Assembly: GCA_015068225.1 (NCBI GenBank)
Contig: SVKX01000011.1
Span: forward strand, 1-49,194
From: Oscillospiraceae bacterium
GTDB lineage: Bacteria > Bacillota > Clostridia > Oscillospirales > Oscillospiraceae
Length of the DNA stretch: 49,194 bases
Reading direction: 5' to 3'
Numbering within the stretch: position 1 is the first letter of the stretch; every line of letters begins with the position of its first letter. The notes under the pieces were generated by a model that saw only the letters and a program-made list of their open reading frames with translations, was not told where the DNA came from and made no database searches. Shown here one piece after another: positions 1-8,800 of this stretch. The translations under genes were made by a program, and so were the position numbers.

Positions 1-26
1 GAAGATAGGTAACGCAAACACAGAAG

Positions 27-52
27 CCTCCTACGATAGTAGGAGGTTTTTT
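27..52 (+). terminator. Intrinsic terminator, repeat copy 1
   Basis: Stem CCTCCTAC/GTAGGAGG with loop GATA, followed by six T. It would end an RNA whose 3' part lies at or before position 1, probably an rRNA operon. Confidence 0.85.
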
Positions 53-132
53 GCGCCTGTAAGTGTCCCCCAGACACTTACGGTCGGCGCGACAATACGT
101 TGGCCTACCCGGGAAGATAGGTAACGCAAACA
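49..132 (+). ncRNA. 5S rRNA-like truncated unit (copy 1)
   Basis: This stretch could fold as a small 5S-like RNA. TTTGCG (50-55) pairs with CGCAAA (125-130) as a closing helix like 5S helix I. A simple hairpin (59-67 with 73-81) stands where the helix II/III arm would be. The segment from about 90 to 131 resembles the loop E and helix IV/V half of 5S. It is followed by its own terminator. A full-length 5S is about 115-120 nt, so this is a short or degenerate version. It could be a pseudogene formed by tandem duplication at the end of an rRNA operon, or a functional small RNA. Confidence 0.4.
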
Positions 133-138
133 CAGAAG

Positions 139-164
139 CCTCCTACGATAGTAGGAGGTTTTTT
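139..164 (+). terminator. Intrinsic terminator, repeat copy 2
   Basis: Same 8-bp stem, GATA loop and T6 tract as copy 1. Confidence 0.85.
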
Positions 165-244
165 GCGCCTGTAAGTGTCCCCCAGACACTTACGGTCGGC
201 GCGACAATACGTTGGCCTACCCGGGAAGATAGGTAACGCAAACA
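161..244 (+). ncRNA. 5S rRNA-like truncated unit (copy 2)
   Basis: Second copy of the short 5S-like unit, offset by 112 bases. It has the same closing helix, central hairpin and 3' half, and is again followed by an intrinsic terminator at 251-276. In a third partial copy, from about 273 to 340, the 3' tail is replaced by unrelated sequence. Confidence 0.4.
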
Positions 245-250
245 CAGAAG

Positions 251-276
251 CCTCCTACGAAAGTAGGAGGTTTTTT
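251..276 (+). terminator. Intrinsic terminator, repeat copy 3
   Basis: Same stem with loop GAAA instead of GATA, followed by T6. Confidence 0.85.
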
Positions 277-428
277 GCGCCTGCAAGTGTCCCCCGGACA
301 CTTGCGGTCGGCGCGACAATACGTTGGCCTAACCGGGAAGGTTTGAGTTGGGAATTAGACAATATATTTTGAAAAAACATAAAATGTTATTTTTTCTATT
401 CAAAAGTTGGTGATTTGTAATTTTATAG

Positions 429-457
429 TTGTAAACTTTGTAAAAATGATATATAAT
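429..457 (+). promoter_or_regulatory. Promoter of the murC operon
   Basis: TTGTAA (429-434), 17-bp spacer, TATAAT (452-457). Transcription would start near 464, downstream of the ATG at 456, which argues for the later murC start at 498. Confidence 0.75.
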
Positions 458-497
458 GAATTGGTTAACGAACATGAAAAATGGAGTTGCAGTAATT

Positions 498-1856
498 ATG
501 GAGAACAATTCTCTCACGATTCATGAATACATTCAGCCGGGCAAACGGGTCCATCTTGTTGGAATTGGCGGCGTGTCCATGCGCCCCCTTGGCTTGGTGT
601 TGCAGGGGATGGGGCTGATCGTCTCAGGCTCAGATATGAATTCCTCTGTTTCTACCGATGAGCTGATTGCACAGGGAATTCGGGTGGATATCGGTCACCG
701 TGCCGAAAATATTATTGGTGCGGACTGTATTATCCGCACAGCAGCTGTCCATAATGATAATCCGGAAATTGCAGGCGCGCGAGCAGCGGGAATTCCTGTC
801 TTTGAGCGTGCACAGGCCTGGGGCATTATCATGAAGGCATATAAAAATGCGATCTGCATATCCGGCACCCATGGCAAGACCACAACAACCTCCATGGTTG
901 CCCACATATTTATGGCTGCTCAGACGGATCCTACTGTCATGATTGGCGGCTATCTTCCGCTGCTTCATGCCGGGCATCGTGTTGGATCCGGTGATACGAT
1001 CCTGCTGGAAAGCTGTGAATACTGCGACTCTTTTTTGAACTTCTTTCCGTCTTTGGCAGTGATTCTGAACATTGAGGCTGATCATCTGGACTATTTTAAG
1101 GATCTGCAGGATGTGGAAAAGTCTTTCCATAAATTTGCCGAGCTATCTACCAATGGCATTCTTGCCAATGGTGATGACCAGAATACGATCGACGCTCTTG
1201 ATGGTCTGGACTATATATCCTTTGGCTTTGGCCCGGGCAACCGGATCCATGCAGCGGATGTCTCCACAGACTGGCGCAGTTTTGATGTGATCTGCGATGG
1301 GGAAAAGTATTGCCACTTTGAATTGCCTGTTCATGGCCAGCACAATGCGATGAATGCCTTGGCGGCAGCTGGTGTGGCCTGGATTATGGGAATTCCCGGA
1401 ATTGCAGCGGAGCAGGGACTTTCCACGTTCCACGGCGCAGGACGACGCATGGAGTTTAAGGGCAGTTATCACGGGGCGGATATTTACGATGATTATGCCC
1501 ACCATCCGGGTGAGTTGGCAGCTACCATTGATGCAGTCCGTACCATGGGCTATAAGCGTGTTATTTTTGCCTTTCAGCCCCATACCTATACCCGCACCAA
1601 GGCCTTGTTTGATGACTTTGTGCAGCAGCTGAAGCGGCCAGATATTGTGGTGCTGGCAGAGATCTATGCAGCCCGGGAACGTAACACCATCGGAATCTCC
1701 TCCCGGGATTTGCTGGAGTATATTCCTAATGGTATATATTGCGCCACCCTTCCGCAGGTCACCCAGACTTTGAGCGAGCTTGCGCAGCCGGGGGATGTGA
1801 TCCTGACCGTTGGCGCAGGTGACATCTATCGGGCAGGAGAGGCGCTCCTGAAATGA
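498..1856 (+). CDS. murC: UDP-N-acetylmuramate--L-alanine ligase
   Basis: Cytoplasmic enzyme that adds L-alanine to UDP-MurNAc, using ATP, in peptidoglycan precursor synthesis. The 452-aa length is normal for MurC. Visible features are the N-terminal UDP-binding HLVGIGGVSM and SGSD motifs, the ATP-binding loop GTHGKTTTT, a central ESCEYCDSF and NIEADHLDYF region, and the C-terminal ligase motifs DDYAHHPGE and FQPHTYTRT. I chose the ATG at 498 because GGAG lies 11 bases upstream and the in-frame ATG at 456 precedes the predicted transcription start. First gene of a probable operon with ddl and the DUF1934 gene. Confidence 0.95.
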   Translation: MENNSLTIHEYIQPGKRVHLVGIGGVSMRPLGLVLQGMGLIVSGSDMNSSVSTDELIAQGIRVDIGHRAENIIGADCIIRTAAVHNDNPEIAGARAAGIPVFERAQAWGIIMKAYKNAICISGTHGKTTTTSMVAHIFMAAQTDPTVMIGGYLPLLHAGHRVGSGDTILLESCEYCDSFLNFFPSLAVILNIEADHLDYFKDLQDVEKSFHKFAELSTNGILANGDDQNTIDALDGLDYISFGFGPGNRIHAADVSTDWRSFDVICDGEKYCHFELPVHGQHNAMNALAAAGVAWIMGIPGIAAEQGLSTFHGAGRRMEFKGSYHGADIYDDYAHHPGELAATIDAVRTMGYKRVIFAFQPHTYTRTKALFDDFVQQLKRPDIVVLAEIYAARERNTIGISSRDLLEYIPNGIYCATLPQVTQTLSELAQPGDVILTVGAGDIYRAGEALLK

Positions 1857-1895
1857 TCGGAAGTCCGGAGTGGACTATAATTGGAGGCGATTATT

Positions 1896-2966
1896 GTGAA
1901 GAAGTTAAGCGTGTGTGTTCTTTTTGGTGGAATGAGCCCTGAGCACGAGGTCTCCCTGCGTTCCGCAGAATCTGTGCTGAACAATATGGATCCCGAAAAG
2001 TACAATATTTTTCCTGTTGGCATTACCAAAAATGGCGATTGGGTCCTTTATACGGGAACCGACTACTCTCTGCTACCCAGCGGAGAATGGATGGATCATC
2101 CCGGCAACCGCCGTGCAGCGATCTCCCCGGTTCGGGGACAGGGCCTTTTGAGCTTTGAGGGTGACTGTGTGGTGCGGGAACGGATTGATGTGGTATTTCC
2201 TGTGCTTCATGGCGAAAACGGCGAAGACGGCGCCATGCAGGGTCTGCTGCAGCTGGCAGGCATCCCCTATGTTGGACCTCATGTTTCTGCATCTGCAGTT
2301 TCCATGGACAAGACACTGACCAAGCTGGTAGCAGATCAGGCGGGCATCCCCCAGGCTGCGTGGCTGTTGGTGCGCAACTCCGAGCTGGAAGTACGGCTGG
2401 ATGCAGTGATGGATCAGATCGAGGAGCGGTTCGCTTATCCTGTCTTTGTGAAACCTGCCGGCACAGGCTCCTCTGTGGGCGTTTCCAAGGCTATGAATCG
2501 GGAAGATCTGCGCATGGCGTTGCTGCAGGCAGGAACTTATGATGAAAAGATCCTGGTTGAGGAGTTTATCCATGGCAGAGAGGTTGAAGTTGCCGTTATG
2601 GGCAATGGGAACCCCGTGGCTTCGGTATGCGGAGAGATCGACTCCGGTGCCGAGTTCTATGACTATGATGCCAAATATTTGACGGATACATCGGTGGCCT
2701 ATATCCCTGCCCGGATTTCTGAGGATGTTGCGGAGCAGGTCAGGGAAGCTGCTGTGCGGGTCTATACAGCCATTGGCTGCCAGGGAATGAGCCGTGTGGA
2801 TTTCTTTGTTACCTACGAAGGGGAGCAGGTCGTGTTTAATGAGATCAACACCCTGCCGGGCTTTACCTCTATTTCCATGTATCCCAAGCTGTTTGGTGCC
2901 AGCGGTATTGCATATGGGCAGCTGATCGATGAGCTTCTGCGGCTGGCAATGGAGGCAGAGGAATGA
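1896..2966 (+). CDS. ddl: D-alanine--D-alanine ligase
   Basis: ATP-grasp enzyme that makes D-Ala-D-Ala for peptidoglycan. The 356-aa product starts KKLSVCVLFGGMSPEHEVSL, the typical Ddl N-terminus. It has the ATP-grasp segment FVKPAGTGSSVGVSK and the C-terminal metal and substrate region NEINTLPGFTSISMYPKL. The EYD-type loop GAEFYDYDAKY fits the D-Ala-D-Ala rather than the D-Ala-D-Lac type, though this is inference. The GTG at 1896 has GGAGG eight bases upstream, whereas the in-frame TTG at 1881 overlaps that site. It lies 39 bases after murC and overlaps the next gene by four bases. Confidence 0.95.
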   Translation: MKKLSVCVLFGGMSPEHEVSLRSAESVLNNMDPEKYNIFPVGITKNGDWVLYTGTDYSLLPSGEWMDHPGNRRAAISPVRGQGLLSFEGDCVVRERIDVVFPVLHGENGEDGAMQGLLQLAGIPYVGPHVSASAVSMDKTLTKLVADQAGIPQAAWLLVRNSELEVRLDAVMDQIEERFAYPVFVKPAGTGSSVGVSKAMNREDLRMALLQAGTYDEKILVEEFIHGREVEVAVMGNGNPVASVCGEIDSGAEFYDYDAKYLTDTSVAYIPARISEDVAEQVREAAVRVYTAIGCQGMSRVDFFVTYEGEQVVFNEINTLPGFTSISMYPKLFGASGIAYGQLIDELLRLAMEAEE

Positions 2967-3385
2967 TACAACCGGTTATTCTTTCTATCCGCGGAAGACA
3001 GACCTATGCGGATCAGGAGCCGGATGTTATTGAACTGGTGACAGAAGGCCAGATGGAGTATCAAAATGGCGGCTGGGAGATTCGATACGAAGAAAGTGAC
3101 CTGACAGGCTTGAAGGGCGTGACCACCTGTTTTCGGATAGAACCGGACAAGATCACCCTGACCAGAACCGGCACGCTTCATTCTCAAATGGTTTTCCAGC
3201 TGGGCATACCGAATGAGTCTTTGTATCGGATGGAATTTGGAGCGTTGATGATCCGTGTCTGCGCCAACACCATGTTTTTCGACATCACTCCCGAGGGCGG
3301 CGTAATTGATCTTGGATATAGTATTGAGATCGAGAACAGCCAGGCCGGCGAGATCGACTATCATCTGGATATTCGTACGGTATAA
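2963..3385 (+). CDS. DUF1934 (YwiB-like) domain protein
   Basis: A 140-aa protein starting at an ATGA overlap with ddl, so translation is probably coupled. The alternating polar and hydrophobic strands and motifs such as TRTGTLHSQMVFQ and YSIEIENSQAGEIDYHLDI fit the DUF1934 family of small beta-barrel proteins found in Firmicutes. There is no signal peptide or membrane segment, so it is probably cytoplasmic. The molecular function is unknown. A strong terminator follows within a few bases, making this the last gene of the murC-ddl operon. Confidence 0.8.
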   Translation: MIQPVILSIRGRQTYADQEPDVIELVTEGQMEYQNGGWEIRYEESDLTGLKGVTTCFRIEPDKITLTRTGTLHSQMVFQLGIPNESLYRMEFGALMIRVCANTMFFDITPEGGVIDLGYSIEIENSQAGEIDYHLDIRTV

Positions 3386-3388
3386 CAT

Positions 3389-3424
3389 AAATCCCGAAAT
3401 GCTGACGCATTTCGGGATTTTCTT
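3389..3424 (+). terminator. Terminator of the murC operon
   Basis: Stem AATCCCGAAATG with its complement CATTTCGGGATT, loop CTGACG, then TTCTT. It lies just after the DUF1934 stop codon. Confidence 0.85.
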
Positions 3425-3524
3425 GTGCGGTTAAAAGGAAAAAGAACCGTTCGAGACCAATAACCTATTCTGTATTGTATGTCAATGGCTTTTCCGCCGG
3501 GAATCTCCGGTGGTTTCCGAAATG

Positions 3525-3563
3525 AAAAAATCCCCGCAGAGCGACCAAATCGCTCTGCGGGGG
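3525..3563 (-). terminator. Terminator of the VanW-domain gene
   Basis: Read on the minus strand: CCCCGCAGAGCGA paired with TCGCTCTGCGGGG and followed by a T6 tract (A tract 3525-3530 on the plus strand). It lies 18 bases after the minus-strand stop. Confidence 0.85.
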
Positions 3564-3580
3564 GGGTATGGTGCAGCAAT

Positions 3581-5602
3581 TTAATCCTGAGAAGGATCAG
3601 GGCCACTGGAAGGCGTGGTTGCGTTGGTGGAGGGTTCTGTGTTACCGGAAGGTTCACTGGGCTCGGTGGAGCCTGTGCTTGCAGTGGGTTCGCTGGGGTC
3701 AGTGGAACCTGTCGACGGATAGGTTGGGTTGCTGGAACCTGTCGTATCCGGTACAGAGGGATCGGGAACCACTTCGGGTGCGATCTCAACCACCACTGCA
3801 TTGCGCTTTTCATAGCGGGACTGGGAGACCAGAATCTGCTCCGGCTCAAGGTCGGCGTTTTCGCCGCTGTACCGATAAACCTTGTAAACATTCACATCGA
3901 AGCCTGCAATGCCCTTCACCAGAAGGTCGCCGGCCTTATAGTCGCCGGGATTGTCCAGAAGCATCTGCTGTTTCAGTGTAATGGGATTGTAGGTGTTAAT
4001 GGTCTCGTAGATGATTTCAACAGTGCAATCTTTCTTCTTAGTGCCCCAGATGGTGATGGAAACAGAGTCATCCTCTAGAATATCCGTCACAATACGAATG
4101 GGACGGTCTGTGGTGTTGCGGAAGATCAGATCCTTGCTGCCGTAGAGAATATCCGCATCCAGACCAAGCTCAATAAAGTCGGGCGCGTAGGTGTGGGCGT
4201 GACGCTCAAGGATCTCCAGATCAGACATCAGTGCACAGTAATAAAGCGCACTGGACAGCTGGGAAAGACCTCCGCCGACCACTTCCTTGGTAGAAAGGCC
4301 CACATTGGCCATGACCTCTTTGTAGCCGCCCTTTGCAGGATCACCAATAATATCGTTGAAGGAGAATTCATCGCCTACACTCAGAAGCAGGGCTTCGCCG
4401 ATTGCGCGGGTAGCCAGCTTCAGGTTGATGATCAGGTTCTTGTCGGTGGCTGCAGGGATAGTATAGCTGGCGAGAATATCCGTGAAAAGATCGCCTGCCA
4501 GACTTTCTGCCGTATTCAAAGGCGCGATAAAGGTCATGGGGATCTCGAGTTTGTCGCCATACTTGGCTGCCTCCAGCTTCACCTGAAGATCTTCCAGTTT
4601 GAAGCCGTAGCCGTAAACTTCCGGTATGACCTCGTAGGTATCCGGATCCAGCTGAGCGTCCACAGGGGCGGTGCAGCCGTATTTGTTATAGAGCGCCTGA
4701 GCGTCCAAAGATTCCGGGAGGACAACACTGCATTTACCCTCGACCTGGAAGATGTTGGAGTTATAAGCCTCCAGAATCTGATCATAGAGAAGATCGGTAT
4801 CCAGACCATATTCGGGGGTGCCGATGGTAATGTGCAGTGTCTGGTACACGGTTTCCGTGTTAATCAGAGAATTATCCATATTCAAGTCAGGCTTATCACC
4901 TTCTATCGTATCTGTGGGGCGGGTAAGCATACTGCTGTAGGTGGTGCCCAGATTGTCAACAACTTCCTGGATATAAGCAAGATCCAGATTCAGGTATTCG
5001 ATAATAGGGATGTGATACGAAGAAATCATAGCCTGTTGCTTTGCCTTTTGGTAATCGGCCAGAGAGCCGGTGCGACCGTAATTATAAGCAGCCTGCACAA
5101 CAGCGTTCACATCCAGTTCTGCGCCGGTTCTTGCGGGAGTCAGGGTAACCACCGTATCCAGAACAGTAACCGTCATATCAAACTTCGTGTATGTATAGTC
5201 CGTCTCTGCCTGAAGCGCTTGCTTGGCCTGCTCCGGTGTTTTTCCGCCCAGATTCACGCCTGCGGCATATACATTGTTCAGGATCAGCCCGTCATCCTCC
5301 GGCACAGAGAACATACCGCTGATGGTAATGATGATGGCAACAAGCAGAACCGCAGCGATGGCAAACAGGGAAATGATGATCGCGTTGTTCTTTCGCCTGG
5401 ATGCGCTGCTCTTCTTTTTCCGGGCAGGCGGGGTAGCTGTGCTGCCTGCGGGCCTGCGCTGGGGCTGTGCCGAGGCAGGGCGGGCGGAGGGACGAGCCGG
5501 TGCAGCCCCGGAGGGACGGGTCTGCGGGCGCCCGGCAGGGCGCTGGGGGACGCCAGTGTTGTTTTTGTCGATGTGGACGCGCTGCGTCGCATCTGCCGGC
5601 AT
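3581..5602 (-). CDS. VanW-domain, PG-binding membrane-anchored protein
   Basis: From the first ATG this is 673 aa: a Pro/Arg-rich basic cytoplasmic stretch (about 1-70), one membrane segment (about 73-95), extracellular peptidoglycan-binding-4-like repeats, a VanW domain (about 400-530), and a low-complexity Thr/Ser/Pro/Glu tail (about 610-673) that could span the wall. VanW domains occur in Firmicutes envelope proteins; the exact reaction is not settled. The usual GGGxCQ motif reads GGGLSQ here (Ser447). The ATG at 5602 has no good ribosome site, and the frame stays open with protein-like sequence up to 5716, where AUA follows AGGAGAGG (5730-5723), so the protein may be 38 residues longer. 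Monocistronic, between its own promoter and terminator. Confidence 0.85.
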   Translation of the reverse strand: MPADATQRVHIDKNNTGVPQRPAGRPQTRPSGAAPARPSARPASAQPQRRPAGSTATPPARKKKSSASRRKNNAIIISLFAIAAVLLVAIIITISGMFSVPEDDGLILNNVYAAGVNLGGKTPEQAKQALQAETDYTYTKFDMTVTVLDTVVTLTPARTGAELDVNAVVQAAYNYGRTGSLADYQKAKQQAMISSYHIPIIEYLNLDLAYIQEVVDNLGTTYSSMLTRPTDTIEGDKPDLNMDNSLINTETVYQTLHITIGTPEYGLDTDLLYDQILEAYNSNIFQVEGKCSVVLPESLDAQALYNKYGCTAPVDAQLDPDTYEVIPEVYGYGFKLEDLQVKLEAAKYGDKLEIPMTFIAPLNTAESLAGDLFTDILASYTIPAATDKNLIINLKLATRAIGEALLLSVGDEFSFNDIIGDPAKGGYKEVMANVGLSTKEVVGGGLSQLSSALYYCALMSDLEILERHAHTYAPDFIELGLDADILYGSKDLIFRNTTDRPIRIVTDILEDDSVSITIWGTKKKDCTVEIIYETINTYNPITLKQQMLLDNPGDYKAGDLLVKGIAGFDVNVYKVYRYSGENADLEPEQILVSQSRYEKRNAVVVEIAPEVVPDPSVPDTTGSSNPTYPSTGSTDPSEPTASTGSTEPSEPSGNTEPSTNATTPSSGPDPSQD

Positions 5603-5779
5603 ATCGGGATTCCGGGGAGGAAGTGCCTCGCCGCCGGTTATATTATGGAAGGAATTTTCCAGTTCCTGAAGCTCCTGCTTCTCGGTCTGGTTACCTTCAA
5701 AATTCCCGTTGCTTATGATAAACCTCTCCTATCTGTCAGCGGTCTGCGCCGCGCGTAATACCTTGCATTTTACAGAGGT

Positions 5780-5807
5780 ATTGTACCATATTCTGCACGA
5801 AATGCAA
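5780..5807 (-). promoter_or_regulatory. Promoter of the VanW-domain gene
   Basis: Minus strand TTGCAT (5807-5802), 16-bp spacer, TACAAT (5785-5780). Predicted start near 5773. The ribosome site AGGAGAGG at 5730-5723 lies about 45 bases into the transcript, while the first ATG is about 170 bases in. Confidence 0.65.
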
Positions 5808-5862
5808 TGTTTTTTCGTAACCAAATAGTTAAAATAATGTTAAAATAATGACAAAACTCCTG

Positions 5863-8800
5863 CTATTTACAGAAATTACCGTATTTTTGGATAAATACCT
5901 TGCTTTGACGCAGGCTATCCACGCCGCTGGCCAGCTTCAGCCTAAGGGTTGGCAGCTTGGCGGTGGCCACCAGCTGGACACGGTTTTTGTAGGCAGAATC
6001 CGCACATAGCTGGCTGACTGCCTCAAAGTCCAGTTTGGTCAGGGTGAACAGCACATCGCCGGCTTTCTGGCGGATATCCTGAATGCCCACCTTCTGGGCA
6101 TTGGCCCGGAGCAGGGCAATTTCGATCAGATTCAGCACGCCCTTTGTGGGTTCGCCATAGCGGTCAATGATCTCATCCAGCAAGTCGTCCGCATCCTCCT
6201 GGGTACGGATAGCGGCCATCCGGCGGTACAGATCCATGCGCTCCTCGCCTCTGGAAACATAGGCCTGATCCACATTGGCGGTGACATTCAGATCCGCAGT
6301 GCATTCCGGTGCTTTGGGAGCCTCTCCGCGCTCTTCCAGAACCGCTTCATCCAGAAGCTTCAGGTACATATCATAGCCTACACTCATCATATGGCCCGAC
6401 TGCTCCGCGCCCAGAAGGTTGCCGGCACCCCGAATCTCCAGATCCCGCATGGCGATCTTGAAGCCCGAGCCAAATTCGGCAAAGTCCCGGATGGCGGACA
6501 GGCGCTTTTCCGCGATTTCTGTCAAGTTTTTATCCGGACGGTAAGTGAAATAGGCATAGGCGTGGCGGGTGGAGCGGCCCACACGGCCCCGAAGCTGATG
6601 CAGCTGGCTCAAGCCAAAACGATCGGCATTTTCGATGATCAGGGTGTTGGCGTTGGGAATGTCCAGGCCGGTTTCGATGATGGTAGTGCAAACCAGCACT
6701 TGGATCTCACCGTCTGCCATGGCGTGCATCACATCGCTCAGGGCGTCCTCGCCCATTTGCCCGTGGGCAACTGCCACGGAAAGACCGGGGATCCGCCGCC
6801 GCAACGCGCCGGCGCACTGGTCGATGGTTTCCGTGCGGTTGTGCAGGTAATAGACCTGACCGCCCCGTTCCACCTCCCGGCGGATGGCGTCGTCAATAAT
6901 GGCATTGCTATGCTCCATAACAAAGGTCTGGACAGGGTACCGGTCTGCCGGAGGGGCTTCGATGGTAGACATATCCCGAATTCCGGAAAGGGCCATGTTC
7001 AAGGTTCTGGGAATAGGTGTGGCGGACAGAGTCAGTACATCCACGCCCTTGGACAGTTCCTTCAGCCGCTCCTTGTGGCTGACGCCAAAGCGCTGCTCCT
7101 CGTCCACGATCAAAAGACCCAGATCTTTAAATTGAATGGTTTTCTGTAATAGCTTATGGGTGCCGATAACAAGATCCACACTGCCGCTGCGAAGATTCTG
7201 CACAGTTCGCTTTTGCTCTGCGGCAGACCGAAAACGGCTCAATACATCAATGTTTACAGGAAAACCACGGAAACGGGCCACAGCGGTCTGATAATGCTGC
7301 TGGGCCAGAACGGTGGTGGGAACCAGAATGGCGGCCTGCTTGCCATCCATAATGGCCTTCATAATAGCCCGCATGGCAACCTCTGTCTTGCCAAAGCCCA
7401 CATCGCCGCAGAGCAGCCGATCCATGGGAATGGGGGATTCCATATCCGATTTGATCTCCGCAATACAGCGAAGCTGATCATCGGTTTCGGGATAGGGGAA
7501 ATTGTCTTCAAATTCCTTTTGCCATGGGGAATCAGCAGAGAAGGGGTAGCCCTCCTGCCGCTTTCGGGCAGCATACAGCTTGATAAGCTCGCCGGCCATA
7601 TCCTTGGCGGCCTTGCGGGCTTTTGTTTTCGTTTTTTGCCAGGCGTCAGAGCCGATCTTATTCAGACGGACAGTGGCCTCTTCGCCGCCGCCAATGTATT
7701 TGCTGACCATGTCCAGCTGGGTGGCAGGGACAAACAGTGTATCCGTGCCAAGATAGGCAATCTTCACGTAGTCCTTGACCGCGCCATCTACCTTGATCTG
7801 CTCCATTGCCACAAACCGACCGATGCCGTAGTTTTCGTGGACCACCAGATCGCCGGGGGTCAGATCCGTAAAGGAATTCAGCTTTTGCCGGTTGGTGGCA
7901 GTTTTCTTCTGCTTGCGCTTCGGCTCGCTGCGGGCGATCAGCTGCCCCTCTGTCAAAATCGCCAGCTTGGAATTGGGGTATTCCATACCGCAGGGCAGAA
8001 TGCCCTCTGTCAGCAGGATCTGGCCGGGGGCAGGCATGGCGGTCAGGGGGATGCAAAGAAGGGCGGAAAGCCCTTTTGCGCTGAGCATTTCCTGCAAGAG
8101 CTCTGCTCTGCGGCGGGTGCCGCACAGAACCAGAGAAGAAAACTCCAGTTTTTGATAATGGGAAAGGTCCGCGGCAGCGGTATCCAGATTTCCACCATAG
8201 CCGGGCAGCTGCTTCGCCATCATAGGAAGCAACAGTTTCGGCGGATTCTCCTCGGGATAAGAAGTGCCTGCAAAGGCATCAAAATATACGATACGGTGTT
8301 TTTGCAGCTGGGCGCAGAGATCCTCCCACTGGCATACATAGTCGCAAAGTTCTCCTGCCAGCAGACCTGCCTGAAGCAGATTATCCAGCTGCATACCCAC
8401 AGCTTCAGTGCGGGTTCGGGCAGTGCGCTTCAGACTGCCCTGATCGCAGAGAATTACGGTAGCACCCTCCGGAATATATTCCAAAGCGGTGGCCAATTCC
8501 GGATAGATCAGAGCCATATACCGGTCGGAAGCAGGATTTTGTGATCCGTTTTGGTATCTTTCCAGGTCTCGCTCCAGTGTGCGGATCAAATCTTCGTTAG
8601 GATTCTTTCTCTTGCGCTGACGGGCGATCAGCTTTTCCAGATCGGCACACAGCCCTTGCAGCCCGTTGGGATGCAACCGAGGCTGGGTCTCGCCCACAGG
8701 CAGGACCACAATGGAGTCGGTATTTTCCGTCCGTCGCTGGGTATCCGGGTCAAAGTAGCCCATGGTGTCCAGCTCTTCGCCAAAGAATTCGGCGCGCACG

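Larger units (their letters stand above)
1..336 (+). repeat. Three 112-bp tandem repeats with 5S-like 3' ends
   Basis: Units start at 1, 113 and 225, an exact 112-bp period, and the first may continue upstream of the window. Each unit holds three parts in order: a segment like the 3' end of 5S rRNA (GGGAAGATAGGTAACGC type), an intrinsic terminator, and a second hairpin with a 9-bp stem. Copies 1 and 2 are almost identical. Copy 3 differs at paired positions 284 and 304 (T to C and A to G), which keeps the stem intact, and in the terminator loop. The third unit diverges after about 340, so it lacks the 5S-like tail. The 5S assignment rests on memory of clostridial 5S 3' ends, not on alignment. 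Confidence 0.9.

Noticed and set aside
1..340. CRISPR array
   Set aside because: The units are 112 bp and repeat end to end without variable spacers, and each contains a terminator.
4193..5758. 521-codon open frame antisense to the VanW-domain gene
   Set aside because: Shadow of the real gene; no motif and no ribosome site.
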